Source: Synechococcales cyanobacterium 340R_concoct_173_sub
GTDB lineage: Bacteria; Cyanobacteriota; Cyanobacteriia; Leptolyngbyales; Leptolyngbyaceae
Reading direction: 5' to 3'
Length of the DNA stretch: 35,675 nucleotides
Assembly: GCA_025354065.1 (NCBI GenBank)
Contig: JANXNM010000123.1
Span: 1-35,675, forward strand
The notes beneath the pieces were generated by a model, which saw only the letters and a list, made by a program, of their open reading frames with translations, made no database searches and had not been told where the DNA came from. The translations under genes were made by a program, and so were the position numbers. Below, one piece after another: positions 1 through 6,121 of the stretch (the stretch's first letter is position 1; each line of letters begins with the position of its first letter).

Positions 1-78
1 TTAGCTCAAATGGCTTCTGCTGCGATGGAAGAGTATCACGCAGGTCAAACGCAGGAATTGGACCCGGAGACAGTGTGA
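1..78 (+). CDS. C-terminal end of a probable antitoxin (partial)
   Basis: The open frame entering from the left edge ends LAQMASAAMEEYHAGQTQEL..., with stop TGA at 76-78. Only 25 residues are visible, so the family cannot be named from sequence alone. Its stop overlaps the GTG start (75-77) of a RelE-like toxin remnant, the usual coupling of an antitoxin-toxin pair in which the antitoxin comes first. The antitoxin role is inferred from that overlap only. The 5' part lies outside the window. Confidence 0.5.
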   Translation, partial: LAQMASAAMEEYHAGQTQELDPETV

Positions 79-247
79 AATCTCGTACAACCGCTCAGTT
101 CCGTAAATCCTTAGCCCGATTACCCGACGAAATCCGACAGCAAGCCCGAGTTGCCTATGCGCTGTTGGACAATTACAGGATGGCACTGTAGTTTGGTTCT
201 GGGTTGGGTCTCATACTGAATATGATCAGTTACTCTATCAATTGTAA
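75..247 (+). pseudogene. RelE-like toxin with internal deletion and frameshift
   Basis: From GTG at 75 the frame reads MKSRTTAQFRKSLARLPDEI... to LLDNY, then stops at 187-189. A second frame beginning at 179 continues DGTVVWFWVGSHTEYDQLL... and stops at 245-247. These are the recognisable start and end of the cyanobacterial toxin type beginning MKSRTT.QFR and ending WFW.GSH..YD.L, about 85-90 residues long. The middle, roughly 35 residues including the usual basic core, is missing, and the ends are out of frame. The gene is therefore a deletion pseudogene whose antitoxin partner lies immediately upstream. Family assignment is from memory of the conserved ends. Confidence 0.75.
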
Positions 248-298
248 ATCCGAAGCGATTGATCGCCTCCCAACTATGACCACCCTCAAAAAACTATC

Positions 299-424
299 TA
301 CGATCGGGCCTTACCCCTCCTAGAGCAAACCCTCAGCATTCGGCAGGAAGTCCTTCCGGCAGAGCATCCGGATACTTTGAGTACGCAGCAGAGTTTGAAA
401 GTGTTGCGGGGATGGATGAATTGA
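299..424 (+). pseudogene. Remnant of a TPR (kinesin-light-chain type) protein
   Basis: The frame reads YDRALPLLEQTLSIRQEVLP, then AEHPDTLSTQQSLKVL, ending at TGA 422-424. The spacing and residues (A.PL.EQ.L.I...LP.EHPDT) are those of one tetratricopeptide repeat as found in cyanobacterial CHAT/TPR or NB-ARC/TPR proteins. No start or second repeat is visible upstream, so this is the abandoned 3' end of a larger gene. It lies between two toxin-antitoxin loci. Confidence 0.6.
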
Positions 425-535
425 GAATGATGAATTGGGAAGTGAGAAAAAGAGATTTAGGATGAATGAAGAGGCGATCAAGGATCTTGTATAGTCGGGA
501 AGATAAACTTTTGAGGAGAAAGTAACGATCGCATT

Positions 536-874
536 ATGCCCGGTAAACAACTGGAATGGATAGGGCGCTCCAAAGAAGACTTGATGGACTTTCCATACGA
601 TGCACGCCGCAAAGCTGGGTTTGAGTTACGATCGATTCAGCAAGGAGATGTCGCGTCAGATGTAAAACCCATGTCTACGATCGGCAAAGGTGTAGAAGAA
701 ATTCGGATTTGGACTAGAGAGACCTACCGTGTCTTCTATGTCGCAAAGTTCGATGAAGCAGTGTATGTCCTACATGCATTCCAAAAGAAAACCCAAAAGA
801 CATCCCGCAATGACATTGAACTCGGACAACAACGATATCAACAGATGATTCAACAACGAAAGGAATCCCTATGA
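536..874 (+). CDS. HigB/RelE-superfamily toxin (Gp49-like, PF05973 type)
   Basis: The 112-residue product has the layout of phage Gp49/HigB-like toxins: an N-terminal WIG.S..DL..FP...R...G.EL motif, a central G.GV.EIR, a basic strand RVFYVAKF, and the end VLHAFQKKTQKTS. These proteins are typically translation-dependent mRNA endonucleases; the activity here is inferred from family. The stop overlaps the start of the antitoxin gene by four bases (ATGA, 871-874), so the two are translationally coupled in toxin-first order, normal for this family. A purine-rich GAGGAGAA lies at 513-520, rather far from the ATG. The gene looks intact, unlike the TA remnant upstream. Confidence 0.85.
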   Translation: MPGKQLEWIGRSKEDLMDFPYDARRKAGFELRSIQQGDVASDVKPMSTIGKGVEEIRIWTRETYRVFYVAKFDEAVYVLHAFQKKTQKTSRNDIELGQQRYQQMIQQRKESL

Positions 875-1149
875 GTCAATCCAACACAAATGTCTTTGAA
901 GATCTAGGATTCTTACCCGAAGAAGCCGAAAACCTACGCATCCGATCGGACCTCATGATCAGTCTGCGCAAACTCATTCGATCGAATCAATGGAATCTCG
1001 CAACCGCTTCCGAACGTCTCAGAACACCGATTGATCGTGTAGAAAGTCTTATGGACGGCGACATCGATCGATTTCAAGTGGAACAATTGATTACAATGTT
1101 GACCCATGCCGGAATGAAAGTCCAAGTTGAAATCGTTTCAGCCGCGTGA
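871..1149 (+). CDS. HigA-like XRE-family antitoxin
   Basis: This 92-residue protein begins with the conserved DLGF.PEEAENLRIR.DLM segment that precedes the helix-turn-helix in HTH_37/HigA-like antitoxins. It is followed by an HTH (LATASERLRTPIDRVESLM) and the typical end MLTHAGMKVQVEI. It should neutralise the toxin encoded immediately upstream and autorepress the operon through its HTH; both roles come from family knowledge. The start ATG lies inside the toxin's last codons. The HTH departs from the usual QAEAA..LG wording but its length and pattern are kept. Confidence 0.85.
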   Translation: MSQSNTNVFEDLGFLPEEAENLRIRSDLMISLRKLIRSNQWNLATASERLRTPIDRVESLMDGDIDRFQVEQLITMLTHAGMKVQVEIVSAA

Positions 1150-1444
1150 CCATCATGTAACATCATTCCCGTTGAAGGTATTGATAAGTCTCACTCTTTA
1201 AATAATCCAACAACTTCAACAACTTCTTTAATCGATAGGTTTTAGTCACCAACTCCGTTTGAGGTAAAGACCGATCGAGATCTCCCAACCTCGTTGGCAT
1301 CGCCTCCCGGAAAGGGAATAGTGTTTCCGCTGCCAGTGGCACCAATTGCAACTCCGCCGTCTCCCGATCGAGTTCAAGCTGGATTGGCTGCGATCGTCCG
1401 AGCTTCGAGAACTTCGATCGGGTATGAATGGAGAGGCGATCGGT
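1150..1444. other. Gap without a convincing gene
   Basis: About 295 bases separate the HigA-like gene from the 67-residue minus-strand gene. A minus-strand frame (1163-1351, extendable to about 1433) encodes a leucine- and lysine-rich tail ending YLKSETYQYLQRE, but it has no good ribosome binding site and no family I recognise. It may be the 3' remnant of a decayed gene. Several CGATCG words occur here. Confidence 0.4.
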
Positions 1445-1648
1445 CTAAAATACCTGGGCGATCGGAGCTTCTAACGACTTCTTCAAATCTTCCAACAACG
1501 ACTTAACAAACATTAAATCATTCGTCACATCTGAAATTCGATCGTCATCAAGCGCCTCGTTTTCCAATAGCGTTTCATACGCGATCGCTCGATATTCCAA
1601 TGCCTCCACCACAAATCGCAATGCCTTGGGTGATAAATTAACCATCAT
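1445..1648 (-). CDS. Small acidic helical protein, putative partner of the Tse2-like toxin
   Basis: The 67-residue product (VNLSPKALRFVVEALEYRAI..., then ENEALDDDRISDVTNDL) is predicted to be largely helical, with an acidic middle and a helix LMFVKSLLEDLKKSLE. A very strong ribosome binding site AGGAGG sits just before two adjacent ATGs (1648 and 1645). The spacing suits the second ATG better, so the true start may be 1645. It follows the Tse2-like gene by six bases and is certainly in the same transcript. An acidic helical protein directly after a toxin gene suggests an antitoxin or immunity role, but that is inference; I do not recognise the family. Confidence 0.7.
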   Translation of the reverse strand: MMVNLSPKALRFVVEALEYRAIAYETLLENEALDDDRISDVTNDLMFVKSLLEDLKKSLEAPIAQVF

Positions 1649-1654
1649 TTCCTC

Positions 1655-1984
1655 CTAATTGACCTTATAAAATAAATTGCCGATCGCCTCAAGCTCAGTC
1701 ACATAATCCGCTAACCGCATTGTATAACCCGGCTCCCACAAATAATGATTTCCATGATCATTTACAACTCGTAACCCACTTGGGATGTCTACACCTTCAT
1801 CCAGTCTCCACCAATTTTTCCCACGCCCCATCATCGCAAACGTCGAAATTCCACCCGAACTGGCCTGTACCCAAAGCTCCCGATCCCGATCCAATACCAC
1901 CACATCTTGTTCACGAATATTCGTCATGCGAGCCGAAATTGCATTCCCCATACGATAAAGATTAACAGGTGTTTTCCGACTCAT
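1655..1984 (-). CDS. Tse2-like ADP-ribosyltransferase toxin domain protein
   Basis: About 109 residues. Ordered landmarks match the Tse2 ADP-ribosyltransferase-like toxin family (PF18648 type) as I remember it: N-terminal NLYRMGN, a central strand plus GGISTF, then WWRLDEG, DIPSGLRVVND, NHYLWEP and MRLADYV. The archetype is the Pseudomonas aeruginosa type VI effector Tse2, which acts in the cytosol; here there is no secretion signal and no T6SS gene nearby, so a toxin-antitoxin role is more likely. I start at ATG 1984; a GTG at 1990 in the same frame overlaps the stop of the upstream 40-codon ORF. The 67-residue acidic protein follows six bases downstream. Assignment rests on motif recall, not a search. 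Confidence 0.6.
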   Translation of the reverse strand: MSRKTPVNLYRMGNAISARMTNIREQDVVVLDRDRELWVQASSGGISTFAMMGRGKNWWRLDEGVDIPSGLRVVNDHGNHYLWEPGYTMRLADYVTELEAIGNLFYKVN

Positions 1985-1986
1985 AC

Positions 1987-2109
1987 TCACAACGTATCTA
2001 AACAGACAATCAACGCAAACAGGGCATCCGACTCCACCTGAATCAACCGATCGACATTCAGCGAAATTAATACAGCAACCGTATCAAGAAGTTTAGGTGA
2101 AATCATCAT
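1987..2109 (-). CDS. 40-residue ORF at the head of the Tse2-like cassette
   Basis: On the minus strand, tandem ATGs at 2109 and 2106 open a frame beginning MMISPKLLDTVAVLISLNVD and ending LIVCLDTL, stop at 1987-1989. Its stop lies in the GTGA junction with the possible GTG start (1990) of the Tse2-like gene, the tight packing expected of co-translated genes. The LLDTVAVL opening resembles the start of small cyanobacterial antitoxin-like proteins such as DUF4926, but the rest does not continue that way. No clear Shine-Dalgarno is seen. It could be a short antitoxin, a leader peptide, or a remnant. Confidence 0.45.
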   Translation of the reverse strand: MMISPKLLDTVAVLISLNVDRLIQVESDALFALIVCLDTL

Positions 2110-2250
2110 GACTTAATAAATGCAGTAACTAAACGAGGTACGTCAGAACCAGTAAATAATAAATTAGCGTATTTTAGAATGTAATTAGAGAAACAATTTG
2201 GTAGTCCGATCGGTGGCAAAATGAATTCCGACAATAATATCCCATGAGTA

Positions 2251-2610
2251 ATGACAAGAATTTTTAAAAGTAATAAATGCTTTCAGTCGAATAAAAATGC
2301 TGACCCCATTCGATCGGTCGTGACAGAATCACCCGAAGCAACGATCGTGGCATGGTCCCTTAATCCTGGACAAGAAATCCCTGCGCACATTCATCCTAAT
2401 GGACAAGATACTTGGACGGTTTTGAATGGTATGGGACAATATTATCTGGATGAATTGGGCAATTTTGAAACAATAATTGCTGGAGACATTGTGATTGCCA
2501 AAACGGGCGAAGTGCATGGTGTTCGTAATCATGGGGATGAGATTCTAACCTTTATTTCTGTCGTTGCACCCTTTGAAGCAGGCTATACCAAGATCGCTCC
2601 GATCGTTTAG
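2251..2610 (+). CDS. Single-domain cupin protein
   Basis: The 119-residue protein carries both cupin motifs. Motif 1 is around residues 40-60 (PG...PAHIHPNGQDTW..LNG) with H46 and H48; Asp53 stands where many cupins have the metal-binding Glu. Motif 2 is around 78-92 (GDIVIAKTGEVHGVRN) with H89. One domain of this length normally forms a dimeric beta-barrel that binds a metal. Substrate and reaction cannot be read from the sequence; these proteins range from sugar isomerases to small-molecule sensors. Start ATG 2251 is chosen because the ATG at 2244 runs into a stop. It converges on recQ. Confidence 0.8.
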   Translation: MTRIFKSNKCFQSNKNADPIRSVVTESPEATIVAWSLNPGQEIPAHIHPNGQDTWTVLNGMGQYYLDELGNFETIIAGDIVIAKTGEVHGVRNHGDEILTFISVVAPFEAGYTKIAPIV

Positions 2611-2629
2611 GTGCAGCCAAATTCATTGG

Positions 2630-2645
2630 ATTTATTTAAATAAAT
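2630..2645. repeat. 16-bp perfect AT-only palindrome between convergent genes
   Basis: ATTTATTTAAATAAAT is a perfect palindrome 20 bases after the cupin stop and about 60 bases beyond the 3' end of recQ. It could act as a weak bidirectional 3' end, but it has no GC stem, so a classical intrinsic terminator is unlikely. Confidence 0.4.
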
Positions 2646-2705
2646 ATATACATTGATTTTAGAATTTTACATTAAGGCCATTACAATCGTACTCTACAAA
2701 CCTCT

Positions 2706-4016
2706 TTACAAACATCGATCGCAATGGCCGCAGGGTTCAATTAAATTCAAATTACCAAAGAAGTTTTGAATGTAGTTCCAACGGCATCCTCGATGATTAA
2801 TATACTGTTCAACCTCCGATCGCTTTGGAATCGACTTGAGTAATTCTAAATGGGCTGTATCTGCCGATGACCTCCGGTCGGTCGTAGACCATCGCGTTTT
2901 AAGCTTTAGGTGCATATTTTGAATTGAATGTTTCCAAGTGATTGAATCAAGCGGATCAAGAAAACCCGATCGTTCACTGACTAAGGTCAACCCAATAGCC
3001 TGCGCCCCATCCCGTCCCGCTCGCCCAATTTCTTGAACATACTCACTCAGCCATAATGGCGGCTGATACTGCACCACCCAACGCACATCGGGTTTATCCA
3101 CACCCATACCAAACGCACTGGTCGCCACTACACAACTGACTCGGTTTTCCATCCAATCTTTTTCAATGTCACGTTTTTTACTGGTGACTAATCCCGCATG
3201 ATAGCTTGCTGCTCGTATGGTTTGCGATCGGAGCCATTTCGCTAGTTCTTCTGAATCATTTCGAGTTCGGACATAGACAATCCCAGAGGTTTGATTTTGA
3301 GATTGAATGAATTTCAGTAATTTTTGACGACGATCGCGAGGGGTCCAAACTCGTTGCTTTTTTAATATTAAATTCGATCGATAAGGTACCTCGACAAATT
3401 GAATTGGATTATTGAGATTTAACGATCGAATTATGGTCGCTTGTTCTAAAGGATTGGCGGTAGCGGTGAATGCTGCAATATTAATTTTTGTACCCTTTGG
3501 ACGTGTTGCCAACAACCGATCGCGCACTGTACCTAGCTCTTGATAGACCGGACGAAATGTATCACCCCATTGAACTAAACAATGCGCTTCATCTAAAATT
3601 AAACTTGAAATCTTCAATTCAGGATTCAGTAATTTCTCCATTATGCCTTGACTTAATAATGTTTCAGGTGATAGATACAATAATTTAAGTCTTTGATTTT
3701 CGATCGCATAACTGATTTTTTGACGCTGCGATCGATCAAGTTGTGAATGCAAGAGTGCAGCGGGAACCCCTTTTGATACGAGGGCATTTACCTGATTTTC
3801 CATCAGCGCGACCAAGGGTGAAATCACAATAGTCAATCCCGGCAATACTAACCCCGGCACCTGAAAACAAATGGATTTTCCGCCACCTGTGGGCATAACA
3901 ATTAGGGCATCATTCTGATCACACAACGCTTGAATGATTGCTCCCTGCGAGGCACGAAACTCATCAAAGCCCCAAACAGACTTTAGAACTTGATGTGGAG
4001 TTTTTCGATCGGTCAT
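2706..4016 (-). CDS. recQ: RecQ-family ATP-dependent DNA helicase, short form
   Basis: A 436-residue superfamily 2 helicase expected to unwind DNA 3' to 5' in repair and recombination. Walker A MPTGGGKS is at residues 41-48 and DEAH at about 142-145, followed by a RecA-like domain 2 with SAFGMGVDKPDVR and the arginine finger region QEIGRAGRDG. The zinc-binding module is at the very C-terminus: GCRWNYIQNFFG, then CGHCDRC. No winged-helix or HRDC domain follows, consistent with the short cyanobacterial forms. Between helicase domain and zinc module, residues about 374-386 (RWSTTDRRSSAD) are encoded by a copy of the 30-nt repeat found three more times in this window. The frame is preserved, so the gene probably still works. 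Confidence 0.9.
   Translation of the reverse strand: MTDRKTPHQVLKSVWGFDEFRASQGAIIQALCDQNDALIVMPTGGGKSICFQVPGLVLPGLTIVISPLVALMENQVNALVSKGVPAALLHSQLDRSQRQKISYAIENQRLKLLYLSPETLLSQGIMEKLLNPELKISSLILDEAHCLVQWGDTFRPVYQELGTVRDRLLATRPKGTKINIAAFTATANPLEQATIIRSLNLNNPIQFVEVPYRSNLILKKQRVWTPRDRRQKLLKFIQSQNQTSGIVYVRTRNDSEELAKWLRSQTIRAASYHAGLVTSKKRDIEKDWMENRVSCVVATSAFGMGVDKPDVRWVVQYQPPLWLSEYVQEIGRAGRDGAQAIGLTLVSERSGFLDPLDSITWKHSIQNMHLKLKTRWSTTDRRSSADTAHLELLKSIPKRSEVEQYINHRGCRWNYIQNFFGNLNLIEPCGHCDRCL
2860..2895 (-). repeat. Three-way-junction repeat, copy A (inside recQ)
   Basis: Read on the minus strand the copy is GCGATGGTCTACGACC followed by GACCGGAGGTCATCGG and CAGA. It contains CGAT, the hairpin GGTC-TAC-GACC, the hairpin GACC-GGA-GGTC, then ATCG, so the outer CGAT/ATCG can close a three-way junction. 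It is identical in its 36-base core to copy B at 19541. It sits in frame within recQ and adds about a dozen residues between two domains. Confidence 0.85.
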
Positions 4017-4080
4017 AATCAGAAATTAAGTTGATTGAATTTAGAATGCCCACTAAAATTCAACTATTAAATACAGTCCC

Positions 4081-4476
4081 TCAATCTAAACTGGCTAAAT
4101 ATCGCTCAACTAAAATAATCGCTACAATATCATCGATCGGACGAGGAGGTGTTCGCATTCCCAACGGAACCAGCTTCTGAATTCCTTGAGCCGGATACAG
4201 GTTCCAATAGCGATCGCGGGCTTGTTGACTGCTAAATCGTTCATCAACGGTGATAACTTGTAAATTAGGCAGTGCTTCGATAATTCGCGATCGCCATTTT
4301 TTAGATCCGGTTTGATCGCCCAGAATTAAAGATTGAATCTCGTGGGTTTGCATCCAACTTTGAAGCATCGCGATCGCGCGATCCGAAGCAATCACCTCAT
4401 GACGAATCGAATTCCCTTCAAGAGTCACGATCGCAATGCCACATTTGTCCTTACCAGGATCGAAGCCAAAATACAT
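4081..4476 (-). CDS. YqgF/RuvX-like RNase H-fold nuclease
   Basis: The 131-residue protein starts MYFGFDPGKDKCGIA with the first catalytic-type Asp at D6 on strand 1, as in the YqgF/RuvC RNase H fold. Further family marks are LILGDQTGS (about 50-57), VDERFSSQQAR (about 77-87) and a C-terminal DDIVAIIL with D115/D116. YqgF proteins process the pre-16S rRNA 5' end, and the related RuvX type resolves Holliday junctions; which applies is not decidable here, and many cyanobacteria carry a second, canonical YqgF. It lies 64 bases upstream of recQ on the same strand and may be co-transcribed with it. The short direct repeats TGAATAGGTA (twice) lie just before the start. Confidence 0.7.
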   Translation of the reverse strand: MYFGFDPGKDKCGIAIVTLEGNSIRHEVIASDRAIAMLQSWMQTHEIQSLILGDQTGSKKWRSRIIEALPNLQVITVDERFSSQQARDRYWNLYPAQGIQKLVPLGMRTPPRPIDDIVAIILVERYLASLD

Positions 4477-4520
4477 AATGAATAGGTATGAATAGGTACG
4501 AATGGGATTAAACGCGTATT

Positions 4521-5978
4521 TTAATTAGAGCTGCGTTTAGTTTGAAGAATGATTTGACCATTTCTAAATGCCGCTAGTTCCAAATGAATGATGGGCGTTC
4601 CGGGTGTGACGCTTTCTGCCGCGATCGCTCGGATTTCGACGGGTTCATTGAATTCACGAACCTGGTCAAAAAACTTTAAGGTCGATCGTATATCATTAAA
4701 ATCAATGCCATCATTTGCCGGATCTGGAAACCAATTGGAACTAATGGCCTTGAGGCGGGCACGGGGCAAAAGTTGATTGAACTGATCTTTTAAGTCTGCT
4801 GATGATACTTGACTAGGATCAATAGAAATAGAGGCCAACATATCTCCCGGTTGAAATAATGTACGGTTGATGACCACTATTGTACGAATCTTAACCTCTT
4901 TGGTTTCCCCAAAAAAGTAGTTCTCTTCCGCTCGAATTTGAACTAGATAATCTTTTCCATCCGAAATTCGTTCAATTAAATTGTTCAATTCCTGTTCTGT
5001 TTCTCTAGATCTCACATCCAAAATACGTTCCGGTGCTTGAATATTCGGTTGGAGTTCACGCAATGCAACGCGGTTGGCTAGCTGAAGAAGCTGGGACACG
5101 GCAATCACCGATTCTTTCGGATCTGTAATTCGGACGACACCACTCGCCAAGACTTTATTACGGACAATGCTCGGCAGGTTCAGACGGGCACTGGTGCTTT
5201 CGATGCGTAACCGATCGCTTTCTCGACGCAACACTTGAATATCTTGGCCTAAGGCTACTGACTTTTGAATTAAACTCACTCGCTCTTGATCCAAAACCTG
5301 CAACTGACGACTCCGATCGGCAATGGCTGTATCCCGAAGTTTCAAATCTCGTTCTTGGGTGATAATTTGTTGATCGCGAGAACTAATGGTTTTTTCTTGT
5401 TCATTAATGTCCCGATCGCGAGCCTGAAGTTCCCGATCTCGTTGGGTAATTTGCGCTAAAACTTGGTCACGCTGAGCAGCTAAAACAGTTTGCTCCTGTT
5501 GAAGACTTCCAATTTTGGTCGCTAGCGATTGGGCTTGTCGCTCAACAAGTTGACGACGGGATTCTGTTTCTTTAAGCGCTGCCTCAACGGTGTCCCGCGC
5601 TCGTTGGACTTGGCGAGTTTTGTTCCGGGCTTGAGCCAATTCAGTTTCAGCGACGTTCTTTTCATTAACGCTATTTTTAATTTCTGCTTTGGCTTTGTCG
5701 AGATCTTTCTGAGTGTTGGTCAGGGACGATCGAATACTGTCAAACTTCAGCACCATTTCCCGAAATCCCTGACTCGCTAGCAACAGCACCACCAAGGTTG
5801 AGGCCGCAATCAACACGCCCGTAATTACCGTGACTAACACCGCCGTTTTTTTCGGGCGCATATTGAACAGGCTGAGACGCGCTTTCCCGACTTTTGTACC
5901 AATACGATCGCCCAGGGTCGCAATCACGCCCCCCAGAATCAATACCGCCAAAATTAGAACAATTCCACCCGTTGACAT
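4521..5978 (-). CDS. DUF3084 coiled-coil membrane protein
   Basis: The product (about 485 residues from ATG 5978) has an N-terminal membrane segment (GGIVLILAVLILGGVIATL), a short loop LSLFNMRPKK, and a second membrane segment around residues 50-70. A long coiled coil rich in Q, R, E and D follows to about residue 250, then a globular C-terminal half. This is the layout of the cyanobacterial DUF3084 family, whose function is unknown; anchoring to the cytoplasmic or thylakoid membrane with a soluble coiled coil is inferred. A start five codons earlier (GTG, 5993) is possible, but MSTGG is the usual beginning. It lies about 45 bases upstream of the YqgF-like gene in the same direction. Confidence 0.85.
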   Translation of the reverse strand: MSTGGIVLILAVLILGGVIATLGDRIGTKVGKARLSLFNMRPKKTAVLVTVITGVLIAASTLVVLLLASQGFREMVLKFDSIRSSLTNTQKDLDKAKAEIKNSVNEKNVAETELAQARNKTRQVQRARDTVEAALKETESRRQLVERQAQSLATKIGSLQQEQTVLAAQRDQVLAQITQRDRELQARDRDINEQEKTISSRDQQIITQERDLKLRDTAIADRSRQLQVLDQERVSLIQKSVALGQDIQVLRRESDRLRIESTSARLNLPSIVRNKVLASGVVRITDPKESVIAVSQLLQLANRVALRELQPNIQAPERILDVRSRETEQELNNLIERISDGKDYLVQIRAEENYFFGETKEVKIRTIVVINRTLFQPGDMLASISIDPSQVSSADLKDQFNQLLPRARLKAISSNWFPDPANDGIDFNDIRSTLKFFDQVREFNEPVEIRAIAAESVTPGTPIIHLELAAFRNGQIILQTKRSSN

Positions 5979-6121
5979 GCCATAGACTCCCACTCCAGAA
6001 CCCCAGTGTAGACGTTAATTTGTCCCCTAGGACGTAGTTTGTTGAAAATACTATGAGGTCTAGAAATAGCACTAGCAATTCTGATCGATGTAACATTGAT
6101 TCCGGCACACAATTTTTAGAT

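Noticed and set aside
1163..1433. Possible minus-strand gene next to the HigA-like gene
   Set aside because: No recognised family, no ribosome binding site, and the extended frame begins right after a stop without a good start; reported only as a gap.
5740..6108. 122-codon minus-strand frame before the DUF3084 gene
   Set aside because: It overlaps the DUF3084 start in another frame and its product looks like an out-of-frame reading of it.
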